From Mactromeris polynyma (Eukaryota; Mollusca; Bivalvia; Venerida; Mactridae): a DNA stretch of 64,000 nucleotides. Position 1 is the first letter of the stretch, and the number at the start of each line of letters is the position of its first letter. The stretch covers positions 1,288,819-1,352,818 of the forward strand of contig JASFXZ010000043.1 in the NCBI GenBank assembly GCA_032209605.1, in the 5' to 3' direction. The translations under genes and the position numbers were made by a program. This document shows, in pieces, positions 23,881-34,325 of the stretch. The notes under the pieces were generated by a model that did not search any database, was not told where the DNA came from, and saw only the letters and a list, made by a program, of their open reading frames with translations.

Positions 23881-26470
23881 TCCTATACAATACAATACAG
23901 TGTAGCACTGTCTGTTTACAGTCGGAACTACGGTTGACAATGGTATTAAACTCCTATACAATACAATACAGTGAAACACTGTCTGTTTACAGTCGGAACT
24001 ACGGTTGACAATGGTATTAAACTCCTATACAATACAATACAGTGAAACACTGTCTGTTTACAGTCGGAACTACGGTTGACAATGGTATTAAACTCCTATA
24101 CAATACAATACAGTGGAACACTGTCTGTTTACAGTCGAAACTACGGTTGACAATGGTATTAAACTCCTATACAATACAATACAGTGAAACACTGTCTGTT
24201 TACAGTCGGAACTACGGTTGACAATGGTATTAAACTCCTATACAATACAATACAGTGAAACACTGTCTGTTTACAGTCGGAACTACGGTTGACAATGGTA
24301 TTAAACTCCTATACAATACAATACAGTGAAACACTGTCTGCTTACAGTCGGAACTACGGTTGACAATGGTATTAAACTCCTATACAATACAATACAGTGA
24401 AACACTGTCTGTTTACAGTCGGAACTACGGTTGACAATGGTATGGAACTCCTATACAATACAATACAGTGGAACACTGTCTCCTTACAGTCGGAACTACG
24501 GTTGACAATGGTATTAAACTCCTATACAATACAATACAGTGAAACACTGTCTGTTTACAGTCGGAACTACGGTTGACAATGGTATTAAACTCCTATACAA
24601 TACAATACATTGGAACACTGTCTGTTTACAGTCGGAACTACGGTTGACAATGGTATTAAACTCCTATACAATACAATACAGTGAAACACTGTCTGTTTAC
24701 AGTCGGAACTACGGTTGACAATGGTATTAAACTCCTATACAATACAATACAGTGGAACACTGTCTGCTTACAGTCGGAACTACGGTTGACAATGGTATTA
24801 AACTCCTATACAATACAATACAGTGAAACACTGTCTGTTTACAGTCGGAACTACGGTTGACAATGGTATTAAACTCCTATACAATACAATACAGTGAAAC
24901 ACTGTCTGTTTACAGTCGGAACTACGGTTGACAATGGTATTAAACTCCTATACAATACAATACAGTGGAACACTGTCTGTTTACAGTCGGAACTACGGTT
25001 GACAATGGTATTAAACTCCTATACAATACAATACAGTGGAACACTGTCTGTTTACAGTCGGAACTACGGTTGACAATGGTATGGAACTCCTATACAATTA
25101 ATACAGTGGAACACTGTCTGTTTACAGTCGGAACTACGGTTGACAATGGTATTAAACTCCTATACAATACAATACAGTGGAACACTGTCTGTTTACAGTC
25201 GGAACTACGGTTGACAATGGTATTAAACTCCTATACAATACAATACAGTGGAACACTGTCTGTTTACAGTCGGAACTACGGTTGACAATGGTATTAAACT
25301 CCTATACAATACAATACAGTGGAACACTGTCTGTTTACAGTCGGAACTACGGTTGACAATGGTATTAAACTCCTATACAATACAATACAGTGGAACACTG
25401 TCTGTTTACAGTCGGAACTACGGTTGACAATGGTATGGAACTCCTATACAATACAATACAGTGGAACACTGTCTGTTTACAGTCGGAACTACGGTTGACA
25501 ATGGTGAACTCCTATACAATTAATACAGTGGAACACTGTCTGTCTGTTTACAGTCGGAACTACGGTTGACAATGGTATTAAACTCCTATACAATACAATA
25601 CAGTGGAACACTGTCTGTTTACAGTCGGAACTACGGTTGACAATGGTGAACTCCTATACAATTAATACAGTGGAACACTGTCTGTTTACAGTCGGAACTA
25701 CGGTTGACAATGGTATGGAACTCCTATACAATACAATACAGTGTAGCACTGTCTGTTTACAGTCGGAACTACGGTTGACAATGGTGAACTCCTATACAAT
25801 ACAATACATTGGAACACTGTCTGTTTACAGTCGGAACTACGGTTGACAATGGTATGGAACTCCTATACAATACAATACAGTGTAGCACTGTCTGTTTACA
25901 GTCGGAACTACGGTTGACAATGGTATTAAACTCCTATACAATACAATACAATGGAACACTGTCTGTCTGTTTACTGTCGGAACTACGGTTGACAATGGTG
26001 AACTCCTATACAATACAATACATTGGAACACTGTCTGTTTACAGTCGGAACTACGGTTGACAATGGTATGGAACTCCTATACAATACAATACAGTGTAGC
26101 ACTGTCTGTTTACAGTCGGAACTACGGTTGACAATGGTATTAAACTCCTATACAATACAATACAATGGAACACTGTCTGTTTACAGTCGGAACTACGGTT
26201 GACAATGGTATGGAACTCCTATACAATACAATACAGTGAAACACTGTCTGTTTACAGTCGGAACTACGGTTGACAATGGTATTAAACTCCTATACAATAC
26301 AATACAGTGGAACACTGTCTGTTTACAGTCGGAACTATGGTTGACAATGGTGAACTCCTATACAATTAATATAGTGGAACACTGTCTGTTTACAGTCGGA
26401 ACTACGGTTGACAATGGTGAACTCCTATACAATACAACACAGTTGAACACTGTCTGTTTACAGTCGGAAA
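23881..26470. repeat. Minisatellite, 71-bp unit, ~36 copies
   Basis: The unit begins TCCTATACAATACAATACAG and includes CTGTCTGTTTACAGTCGGAA and ACGGTTGACAATGGT. The left half is mostly GTATTAAAC type. From about 25080 rightward, GTATGGAAC, a shortened GTGAAC form, TACAATTAATAC and CTGTCTGTCTG variants accumulate. The array is therefore homogeneous on the left and mixed on the right. Confidence 0.95.
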
Positions 26471-26900
26471 CTTTACACAGCGATACTGCGTTGAATAATT
26501 CATAGACAGCAGAAATAATTGAATCCATAATTTGTTAATCCCAAATGCATCAATAATACATAATTACGGGTAAGTTTATGAATGTTTCCTAATGATGCTT
26601 GATGAACAGACATATGGCAGAATTGACTTATTTAATCAATTGTTTGTATTGAAGACGATGCTTCAGAATTAATCGATACAAATGTAGTATAAACAACATA
26701 TTAACTCGGTGTTGGTGTTTTTATTTTTGTTCTCCGGTGAACTTACAATATTTCATTATGTTCAAACCACATGGGCATTCACATAAAGATGAGTAACACA
26801 ACCATTTTTGTCACAGTTGATTTGTTCCAACTGATATACATTAACCATGACATAATGTGACTTTATCACAAGACGTATTACTACTCCGATGTCTCTAGCT
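26471..26900. other. Non-coding stretch, nothing recognised
   Basis: AT-rich spacer between the array and a TIR element. No gene or RNA motif seen. Confidence 0.3.
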
Positions 26901-26901
26901 T

Positions 26902-27160
26902 ATGAATAAACTAGCCTGGAATCCTGGCCAAATCTCCTATTGCTCCGCGTCGGTAAGGCCAGGCGTAATAGAATCCACGTGACTATGTTTCAGCGCTGAT
27001 CAGGACTGAAGTTTATCACGTGATCAAGATACCTGATAAAGAAAATGCGCGCGCATAAGGTAATGTTGTCCAATCAGATAATCGAAGTGATTGTATTCCA
27101 CCTGGCTATACTGACAGCGTTAGCAATCAGTGAGCCATGACCCCAGGCTAATGAATAAAC
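26902..27160. mobile_element. MITE with 10-bp target site duplication
   Basis: Termini TAGCCTGG (26912-26919) and CCAGGCTA (27143-27150) are perfect inverted repeats, with similarity extending inward (TCCTGGCC versus GCCATGA). Both sides are flanked by the same 10 bp, ATGAATAAAC (26902-26911 and 27151-27160). A 9-11 bp duplication suggests a Mutator-like family, and hAT-like (8 bp) is less fitting. The 239-bp interior has two CACGTG E-boxes (26976, 27017) and no coding frame. Confidence 0.8.
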
Positions 27161-27410
27161 CTTTTCACACACATGTTTTATGGGTATGAAACGGCAATGA
27201 CTGTAGTTGCATGTTACACGGAGAAAATGCGGTATAGGGAAGACAGCAGAATGCCATCAACCTTAGAGCTAGGTGTATACTAACCCTAGTTTATCAAATA
27301 AACATATTCTTTTTTTTTTGACAAACTATGCTAAGTCATAAATATGAGACAATCGGTGGTAATAACCTTCATACATGTCGTGTATTGACCTGTCGTGATA
27401 CCATGTTGGA

Positions 27411-28205
27411 TTGTCGTAGTGTCACAATGTCGTGTCTCACTGTCGCAATGTCGTGTCTCATTGTCGCAATGTAGTGTTTCAATGTCGCAATGTCGTGTCT
27501 CACTGTCGCAATGTCGTGTCTCACTGTCGCAATGTCGTGTCACATGGTCGCTATGTTGTATCATATGGTCGCTATGTTGTATCACACTATCGCTATGTTG
27601 TGTCACATGGTCGCTATGTTGTGTCACACGGTCGCTATGTTGTGTCACATGGTCGATATGTTGTGTCACATGGTCGCTATGTTGTGTCACATGGTCGAAT
27701 TGTTGTGTCACATGGTCGCTTTGTTGTGTCACACTGTCGCTATGTTGTGTCACACTGTCGCTATGATGTGTCACACTGTCGCTATGCTGTGTCACACTGC
27801 CGCTATGTTGTGTCACATGGTCGTTATGTTGTGTCACATGGTCGCTATATTGTGTCACATGGTCGAATTGTTGTGTCACATGGTCGCTTTGTTGTGTCAC
27901 ACTGTCGCTATGTTGTGTCACACTGTCGCAATGTTGTGTCACATGATCGCTATGTTGTGCCATACTGTCGCAATGTTGTGTCACATGGTCGCTATGTTGT
28001 GTCACACTGTCGCAATGTTGTGTCATACTGTCGCTATGTTGTGTCACATGGTCGCTATGAGGTATCACATGGTCGCTATGTTGTGTCACATGGTCGCTTT
28101 GTTGGGTCGCACTGTCGCAATGTTGTGTCACACTGTCGCTATGCTGTGTCACACTGTCGCTATGGTGTGTCACACTGTCGCAATGTCATGTCGCAATGTC
28201 TTGTA
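27411..28205. repeat. Minisatellite, 21-bp unit, ~37 copies
   Basis: The unit resembles GTCGCTATGTTGTGTCACAC, one base longer, with CATGGTCG/CACTGTCG alternatives and CAATG/CTATG changes. Because 21 is a multiple of three, a 280-codon minus frame (27331-28173) and three plus frames are open across it. They encode 7-residue repeats such as HSDSVTQ and are not supported as genes. Confidence 0.95.
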
Positions 28206-29300
28206 CATACCTTAATGAGATGAAGGACGGACGTACAGTTGCACAATCAGGATTCCGTATTACACGGCAGAGATTTCGTTACCAGAATAAATAGAAGCAA
28301 TGCTCATCTTACTGTGTCTTATTTTCAATTTTAAATGTCTAGACGCCTTCAATTTTGAAGTGATTTTCACCTCTTGGACTGAAACACTCCAAATATGGCA
28401 ATTAAAATTCAAGAACCGAGATATCGTGATTTTACGTGATTACTGTTAGAGACGTAACAACAAAATATTAAGTCATCTTGCCAACAAAGATTTTCATAGA
28501 ACCTTTCGAGATATGTGGAGAAAATCTGTCTGGGCGGCGTACCAGGTCAACTATGTTGTCATGGTCCTTTTGTAGCGGTATTTTTCGCCCAGATATGTGT
28601 AAATGTTATAAGACTAATATGTGGATATGTTAATATTGTTAGGCAAAATAAAAATTGCCCATTTTCAATTCAAATGCTGTTTGCTTGTGTATCATTTCCA
28701 CATACATAGTCACATGTGGTCAGTTATTTGGGGTTATAACAGATGCACATAAATAAGTTGTAACTGTTAATATTATAAGGGTTGTGTCACTCCTGTCTCA
28801 CACGTGTACGAGGTATTTTATACAACAAAACATTTCATAACGTAATGGTTTATACGTTTGAATGCCTTAAAGTACAATGACGTACAATTTACCGAACATA
28901 TATAGAAACATCTCGCAAGTTGATTATCTAGGCTTAGAGAAACTTTAAAACTCTCAAACTAGCTTTGGTCGTTGCCTTTCAAAATGTGTGTAGCATTTGC
29001 TGGAAATGTCGTGGAACATTTTGTAATTCTCTGCTGACGACAATCTAGTGTTTTATCCGATAATACGGTTGTTGAACCTGCTTGCTCAGCGAAATCCATC
29101 AGATTCAGCGAAACACTATTAAGATAGTATTTAAGCCAATCTAGAGCTGTAAATGTCATTTTATCTGTATTCAGGGTATTTCACTTTAATCCACTTTAAT
29201 CTAATTAATTTGTTTTACGAAGATTGGGCTCTGCAAATAAACGCGTTTGACGCAAATCATTGAACACATCAAAGACAATTTGCCATGCGAACAGTGTGGA
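28206..29300. other. Non-coding stretch, nothing recognised
   Basis: No array, tRNA-like motif or domain-bearing frame. The short frames at 28515-28709 and 28959-29159 have no recognisable features. Confidence 0.3.
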
Positions 29301-29301
29301 G

Positions 29302-29407
29302 CTCATTGCTGTCGCAGTGTCTTGGATTGAGTGGTTTCATGGCGTACAACTACCCTCATTGCTGTCGCAGTGTCTTGGATTGAGTGGTTTCATGGCGTAC
29401 AACTACC
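29302..29407. repeat. Two-unit 53-bp tandem duplication
   Basis: CTCATTGCTGTCGCAGTGTC begins at 29302 and again at 29355. The two 53-bp copies appear identical. This looks like the earliest stage of a minisatellite. Confidence 0.9.
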
Positions 29408-29544
29408 CTGATGCTTTGTTTACTAACAACATATTTAATTTTCATCGACTGTGTTACAAGTTTACTCTATATACTAATCAGTCCTGTTCATGGGTCACAT
29501 ACATAATTCAGAGGTTGTGAAGCCCACGATTCAACCTCGCCAAC

Positions 29545-29612
29545 GGCAGGGTTCGAGTTCACGACCTTCGGACCAGGAGTCATAGCGGTTTGCCATTAAC
29601 CACTTTGACCAG
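29545..29612 (-). mobile_element. tRNA-derived SINE head
   Basis: On the minus strand GGTCAAAGTGGTTAATGGCA (box A side) is followed by GTCGTGAACTCGAACCC (box B). Order and spacing fit a tRNA head. Confidence 0.5.
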
Positions 29613-29769
29613 ATATGCATGGTTATGTCAACTTTTTACTGCATATGATGTGTGCATACGAAGCTAACGACCAGTCATTCCGGGTTAGTACTTGTTACAG
29701 TTTACGCTATTCATCTTGAAAAAAATACATACTCGTATATGCTAAATATATACATTTTACTGTATTGAT

Positions 29770-29790
29770 CTATCTCTCTCCTCCCCCCAC

Positions 29791-29825
<35 letters not shown>

Positions 29826-29826
29826 G
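29770..29826. repeat. CT-rich microsatellite
   Basis: Interrupted (CT)n tract ending in a pure CT run. Confidence 0.9.
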
Positions 29827-30079
29827 GAGAAACTGATGAGGCATTGTATTGTATTGGTTGAATTAAACTTGATTAATATATCCGGACAGGCGGTCTAGAA
29901 ATCTTATTACTTGAAATAAATGTGTGACATTCGTTTATCCTAAGACGGATTGTAATTTTGCACGGAAACTTTATGTACACACAAACACACCGTCATTGTT
30001 TGGAGCACCATGTCACTCACGCAAAACTTGTGTCCCGGTCACATGAGGCTCCGGGTGTACGGACTTCCCATGAGCCATG

Positions 30080-30150
30080 TAACGCGCAGTGGTCTAGGGG
30101 TAGAGCACCTGACTCATGATCCGAAGGTCGTGAGTTCGACATGCGATGAG
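30080..30150 (+). mobile_element. tRNA-like sequence / SINE head (CAT anticodon position)
   Basis: GCAGTGGTCTAGGGGTAGAG is box A-like, CTGACTCATGATCC looks like an anticodon stem-loop with CAT, and GGTCGTGAGTTCGACATGC is a box B with one change. Downstream DNA to about 30340 probably belongs to the same SINE. The acceptor stem is not convincing for a working tRNA. Confidence 0.5.
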
Positions 30151-30402
30151 CGTCATTCCGCGCAATTACCAACGGGCTCTCAAGAGTTTCGCCATTACGG
30201 AGTCCGTAAGCTTGACGGGAGTTTCAAGTGACATAGGCATAAGACATCAGCCTTACAGTTCTGCACCCATATTATGTCTTACGTCCCTTTTTCTTTGTAA
30301 TTGTTTACACATTTGTATGTTCATGTTTTTGCGCTGTTGAGGAGAATGTGTGCTTTGGATTTTGCATTTTCGTCTCAGGTTATTTATTTATTTTGCAATG
30401 GG

Positions 30403-30810
30403 ATTACGTCCCATAAACAGGCAGGGTCATGTAGACATTACGTCCCATAAACAGGCAGGGTCATGTAGACATTACGTCCCATAAACAGGCAGGGTCATGT
30501 AGACATTACGTCCCATAAACAGACAGGGTCATGTAGACATTACGTCCCATAAACAGGCAGGGTCATGTAGACATTACGTCCCATAAACAGGCAGGGTCAT
30601 GTAGACATTACGTCCCATAAACAGGCAGGGTCATGTAGACATTACGTCCCATAAACAGGCAGGGTCATGTAGACATTACGTCCCATAAACAGGCAGGGTC
30701 ATGTAGACATTACGTCCCATAAACAGACAGGGTCATGTAGACATTACGTCCCATAAACAGGCAGGGTCATGTAGACATTACGTCCCATAAACAGGCAGGG
30801 TCATGTAGTA
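30403..30810. repeat. Minisatellite, 34-bp unit, 12 copies
   Basis: Units start ATTACGTCCCATAAACAGGC every 34 bp from 30403. Units 4 (30505) and 10 (30709) share the same G-to-A change (AACAGACAGG), exactly six units apart, so the array appears to be a six-unit block duplicated once. Confidence 0.95.
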
Positions 30811-30899
30811 AAAAGATGGAGGAAGATTCCAGATGGAAATCCGGGTAGATCCATCACCCCTCCATAATCCAGCTTGACACTTACTATAATTCTACTTCA

Positions 30900-30982
30900 T
30901 TTGTGGGATTCGAACCTGTAGCGGAGATGGGCAAGTAATTTGAAGTCAGCGACCATAACCACTGGACCATGGAGGCCCCTGT
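30900..30982 (-). mobile_element. tRNA-derived SINE head, same family as 18714
   Basis: The minus strand reads GGGGCCTCCATGGTCCAGTG, then GCTGACTTCAAATTACTTGC, then a clean box B AGGTTCGAATCCC. Head and middle align closely with 18714-18782. Confidence 0.6.
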
Positions 30983-30989
30983 CCTATTT

Positions 30990-31840
30990 ATAAATCTGCA
31001 TTTCTTATAACTCACTAAGTCTACGTAAATGTAAGTCTACATACTTGGATTATTCTGTCATATAGTTGCTTCTTCAGCAATTCTAACGTCTTGTATTCAT
31101 AAACTTGAGAAATTCGACATTGATTTATTGATTGTTGGTCCGTGTCAAGTAGTTGACGGGAATACAGCGAATAAATGATTATCCTATTGAATCATCATGA
31201 ATATCACACTCCCAGCTTTCAAAGCCATCGTGAAAGTATAAAGATGAGTTGATATGTCAAGAAAGAGATAAAAACCGAAAGATTAAATAAAGAAAGGCTG
31301 TGTTACGTTTGTTGCCAAATTTCGTTTTTGTTTTGGACATTCTGAAAGCTCGGTAGCCCGTGTGCCAGCCTGCAGATTTGCCTATTCCATCTAAAAAAAA
31401 CGTAATGGAATTTTCTTTTACAAAACGATATCACAGGAAGTTCGATATACAAATTGTCAAAAAGCGAACATCTGACATGATTTTATAGATCGGGGTCTGA
31501 ACCCAGTCTAGGAGCTCTTGGTTGTAGTTCTATAACTTGAAATTGATTTCGTTTGATTTGTCGTATACTTTAGTTTGTAGAAAATCTAACACGAATGGTG
31601 CATCATAATCAAATTTCAGTTTAGATATTTATACAGTCCTTAAACGCATAAATTTTATGTACACCACCTATCTGTTTGTATTCCGCTCTTAAAAGAGACT
31701 AGACAACATATATAGCAGCATCAGTCGAGTTCGTTTATTAAACACGTTCCTTATTAATTATGGTGCAAGACTAAAGTTGTAGCATTATTCAGAATTTAAA
31801 AAAACAAAGCACGTGCAGTTTCAAATCTACGGAATAACTC
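30990..31840. other. Non-coding stretch, nothing recognised
   Basis: AT-rich. A box B-like word around 31488-31500 (GGGTTCAGACCCC on the minus strand) may be another SINE relic, too weak to call. Confidence 0.3.
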
Positions 31841-31846
31841 GTAAAA

Positions 31847-33072
31847 ACCTCTAACTGTATATCTACAAGTGAATACCTCTAACTGTATATATGCTAGTAT
31901 ATACCTCTAACTGCATATCTACTAGTGAATACCTCTAACTGTATATATGCTAGTATATACCTCTAACTGCATATCTACTAGTGAATACCTCTAACTGTGT
32001 ATCTACTAGTGAATTACATCTAACTGTATATCTACTAGTGAATACCTCTAACTGTGTATCTACTAGTGAATACATCTAACTGTATATCTACTAGTGAATA
32101 CCTCTAACTGTATATCTATATCTACTAGTGAATACCTCTAACTGTAATTCTACTAGTGAATACCTCTAACTGTGTCTGTATACTAGTGAATACCTCTAAC
32201 TGTATATCTACTAGTGATTACCTCTAACTGTATATCTAATAGTGAATACCTCTAACTTTAATTGTACTAGTGAATACCTCTAACTGTAATTCTACTAGTG
32301 AATACCTTTAACTGTGTATCTACTAGTGAATACCTCTAACTGTATATCTACATGTACTAGTGAATACCTCTAACTGTATATCTACTAGTGAATACCTCTA
32401 AATGTATATCTACTAGTGAATACCTCTAACTATATATCTACTAGTGAATATACCTCTAACTATATATCTACTAGTGAATATACCTCTAACTGTAATTCTA
32501 CTAGTGAATACCTCTAACTGTATATCTACTAGTGAATTACATCTAACTGTATATCTACTAGTGAATACCTCTAACTGTGTATCTACTAGTGAATACATCT
32601 AACTGTATATCTACTAGTGAATACCTCTAACTGTATATCTATATCTACTAGTGAATACCTCTAACTATAATTCTACTAGTGAATACCTCCAACTGTGTGT
32701 ATACTAGTGAATACCTCTAACTGTATATCTACTAGTGAATACCTCTAACTGTATATCTAATAGTGAATACCTCTAACTGTAATTCTACTAGTGAATACCT
32801 CTAACTGTAATTCTACTAGTGAATACCTCTAACTGTGTATCTACTAGTGAATACCTCTAACTGTATATCTACATGTACTAGTGAATACCTCTAACTGTAT
32901 ATCTACTAGTGAATACCTCTAAATGTATATCTACTAGTGAATACCTCTAACTATATATCTACTAGTGAATATACCTCTAACTGTATATCTACTAGTGAAT
33001 ACCTCTAACTGTATATCTACTAGTGAATACCTCTAAATGTATAAGTGAATACCTCTAACTGTATATCTACAA
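31847..33072. repeat. Minisatellite, ~28-bp unit with 523-bp block duplication
   Basis: The unit is of the form TACCTCTAACTGTATATCTA plus CTAGTGAA, with frequent length variants. The marker GAATTACATCTAAC occurs at 32011 and 32534. The same run of variant units (GTATATCTATATCTAC, GTAATTCTAC, ATCTAATAGTG, ATCTACATGTAC) follows both, so about 520 bp was duplicated as one block. Confidence 0.95.
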
Positions 33073-33950
33073 GCATTTAACACCCCAGTATTAGCAATTC
33101 TTTACATATCTTATACTATATTGGGCGCGATTTCTTTCTTGAAATGGATCGATATTGATGCCCTACAAATCTATTCAACGCCTCGTAGTAGGATGCGATT
33201 CGGTTTTAATTTTTAAATTAATTTTTAACACTACCCTAAATTGTATTGTTCCTTTTGCGTTAGTGCTGCCTACATTTATTTCTTTTCGTGTAGTATTCAA
33301 ACAATTTATGTTCATCGCCAAAGCTAAATGTCAACTTTAAATAAATGGAACAATTGAATGTTTAGAATCGATATCCGACCGAGTTTCCGTCAACGTTAAT
33401 GGCTTCAAAGAATATGATAAAAGCAATCTGTTAAAACGAATTCCGTTCTTCTGCTCGCAACTCAGCCATACGGATTGAACATGTGTTTATGCCATATCGA
33501 TTAAAATGAAGCTGCCAGTTGATTCTGAAGAGAAGGAATAATTGTATTTTAGCTTACGAATTATATACGAAATTTGGCTATGTACATATTAACATTTATG
33601 AACTAATTTCTACAGTAGCGTTCTAAGTCAGAAGCTGAAATTAACCCACTGTTTGATTTCTAGTTTTCATCTATCCGTACCACTGCGTATGAGCACATCT
33701 TACTTGATCTTGAAGAATTGCCTTCATTGACTTTAAGCCTTTTTTCTGTGACAGGACACTGGTAACATTGAAAATCTGTTTTCCGATTTGCCTGACAATT
33801 TTGAAAAAAAACTAATTAACAAATAAACACAAAGTAAAAGAAATAATTCAAACAATAACGATGACAGTACCACATCTTGTTATATGTGTTATTACCACGT
33901 CTACTTGTTTGTCTAAATACAAGTGAGTTCAAATTTTAATTTTAACCAGT
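33073..33950. other. Non-coding stretch, nothing recognised
   Basis: AT-rich DNA. The frame at 33155-33340 shows no domain. Confidence 0.3.
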
Positions 33951-33953
33951 AAT

Positions 33954-34224
33954 AATAGATCGTTCCCACATCTACAATATTTACCTCCCTTGTTCTTAAT
34001 CATCAGTCATTTTGATAGGCAAAGCTGATAAGCACTTACAGGAGTTCTCCCCAAATATGCATGTGACAACCAATTTTTCTTCAATTTTCCGATTTTTTAT
34101 GACTGATTCTTTTATAATCGTTTACATTAGATTCCCTATAAAGTTTTAGGAAATTTGCCTTTCAATACTGCCGACTATTCAGAACAAGGGAGGTAAATAT
34201 TAAAGAATGTGGGAACTATCTATT
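33954..34224. mobile_element. MITE with ~43-bp terminal inverted repeats
   Basis: The left arm AATAGATCGTTCCCACATCT continues through ATTTACCTCCCTTGTTCT. The right arm is its reverse complement with a few changes (AGAACAAGGGAGGTAAATAT ... GTGGGAACTATCTATT). About 271 bp, AT-rich interior, no coding frame. No clear target duplication. It ends about 100 bp before the 80-bp array. Confidence 0.75.
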
Positions 34225-34325
34225 CAGAAAGATACTTAGCGAATAGAATGACAATCATGGTGAACTTAGGGTTCTTTTTCTGTTCATATTGATCGTGCGC
34301 AATTTACAAAGCTTCGAATAACTAA

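Noticed and set aside
27331..28173. 280-codon minus frame rich in His, Ser, Asp and Thr
   Set aside because: Purely a 21-bp tandem repeat with competing open frames on the other strand.
23259..30150. Functional tRNA genes at 23259, 30080 and elsewhere
   Set aside because: Box A or B is mutated and acceptor stems do not pair convincingly. SINE heads explain them better.
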